From Treponema sp. (GTDB lineage Bacteria > Spirochaetota > Spirochaetia > Treponematales > Breznakiellaceae): 5,690 nucleotides of DNA. How positions within the stretch are numbered: position 1 is the first letter of the stretch; every line of letters starts with the position of its first letter. A program made the translations under genes and the position numbers. Positions 5,421 through 5,690 of the stretch are shown here, piece by piece. The DNA is taken from positions 1-5,690 of the forward strand of contig JAITFA010000054.1 of NCBI GenBank assembly GCA_031281685.1, given 5' to 3'. The notes below the pieces were generated by a model. It had not been told where the DNA came from. It saw only the letters and a list, made by a program, of their open reading frames with translations, and did no database searches.

Positions 5421-5690
5421 ATGGCAAAAGCACTGATTAGCTGCCGAGATCCCGGACCGGGGTTCCGGCAATGTGTCTGAGCTGGATTCTGTGCCTGACC
5501 GACGTCAGGCGGACCACATGAGGAGTGCCGGAGGCGGAGTTTCCGGAACTGGCAAGCCTCTGTTCCACTGTGCAAGCCCTTCTCCAGAAGGCGCAGAACA
5601 ACGCGGAGCGGACCCACGTCATAACCGTGGAATGTCAGGAGGCGTTTAGGGTACTGGAGGCGAAGATGCGCTTCTTCCGGGACCGGTACT
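5421..5690 (+). pseudogene. Broken small-protein gene (one frameshift, one nonsense), runs off the window
   Basis: From the ATG the frame reads MAKALISCRDPGPGFRQ and then hits TGA at 5478-5480. Moving to the frame of the ATG at 5471 continues sensibly: MCLSWILCLTDVRRTT, then TGA at 5519-5521, then GVPEAEFPELASL and a helical-looking stretch ending RFFRDRY at the window edge. One missing base near 5469-5471 (CAA-ATG becoming CAATG) would join the first two parts as FRQMCLSW. Reading the TGA as a mutated TGG gives TTWGVP, which fits the conserved W-G-[IV]-P that I recall in a short protein family of Treponema and some Bacteroidetes starting with MAKxLI. That family's function is unknown to me. 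The strong promoter and Shine-Dalgarno remain intact, suggesting recent decay. Alternatives are sequencing error or recoding; other genes here use TGA as a normal stop. Confidence 0.62.

Noticed and set aside
5519..5521. TGA read as tryptophan or selenocysteine
   Set aside because: TGA is a normal stop for three good genes here. No SECIS-like element was recognised, and a frameshift is present in the same gene, so decay is simpler.

Overview
The window looks like a chromosomal segment of a moderately GC-rich (about 50-55% by eye) Gram-negative-type bacterium. My best guess is a spirochaete of the Treponema / termite-gut treponeme group. This rests on the gene set, the pairing of two small zinc-ribbon proteins with an HD phosphohydrolase, and a broken small gene at the right end. 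That gene's conceptual protein (MAKALI- start, T-W/stop-G-V-P centre, R-F-F-R-D-R-Y end) recalls a short protein family that I remember as multi-copy in termite-gut Treponema. The assignment is from memory and is an inference.

Layout. Bases 1-1736 hold two rightward genes: the 3' part of a divergent polysaccharide deacetylase (its start is off the window) and, 9 nt later, tsaD, the t6A tRNA-modification enzyme. tsaD meets a leftward gene end to end with no base between the two stop codons. Bases 1737-3743 hold three leftward genes, read from right to left: an HD-domain phosphohydrolase, an FmdB-type zinc-ribbon protein and a double-zinc-ribbon membrane-anchored protein. They probably form one transcription unit starting at a promoter just before 3743. 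A 102-nt divergent promoter region (3744-3845) separates this unit from a rightward Gfo/Idh/MocA-family oxidoreductase (3846-4919), which is followed by a long interrupted palindrome plus T-run that should act as its terminator.

The unusual part is 5031-5690. A near-consensus promoter (TTGACA, 16 nt, TAGAAT) leads into a leader of roughly 340 nt. Its last 147 nt are an exactly periodic array of seven 21-bp units (5263-5409) with invariant positions CA...T.CA. The array runs into a good Shine-Dalgarno site and the ATG at 5421. The gene behind it is broken by one frameshift and one in-frame TGA, and both are simply explained as a 1-nt deletion and a TGG-to-TGA change. The array, its hairpin potential and the disabled gene are the features most worth following up.

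How the genes work together: deacetylase and tsaD are co-directional housekeeping genes with no evident pathway link. The HD-fmdB-zinc-ribbon set looks like a conserved small operon of unknown function. The oxidoreductase is a single-gene unit with no neighbours that reveal its substrate.
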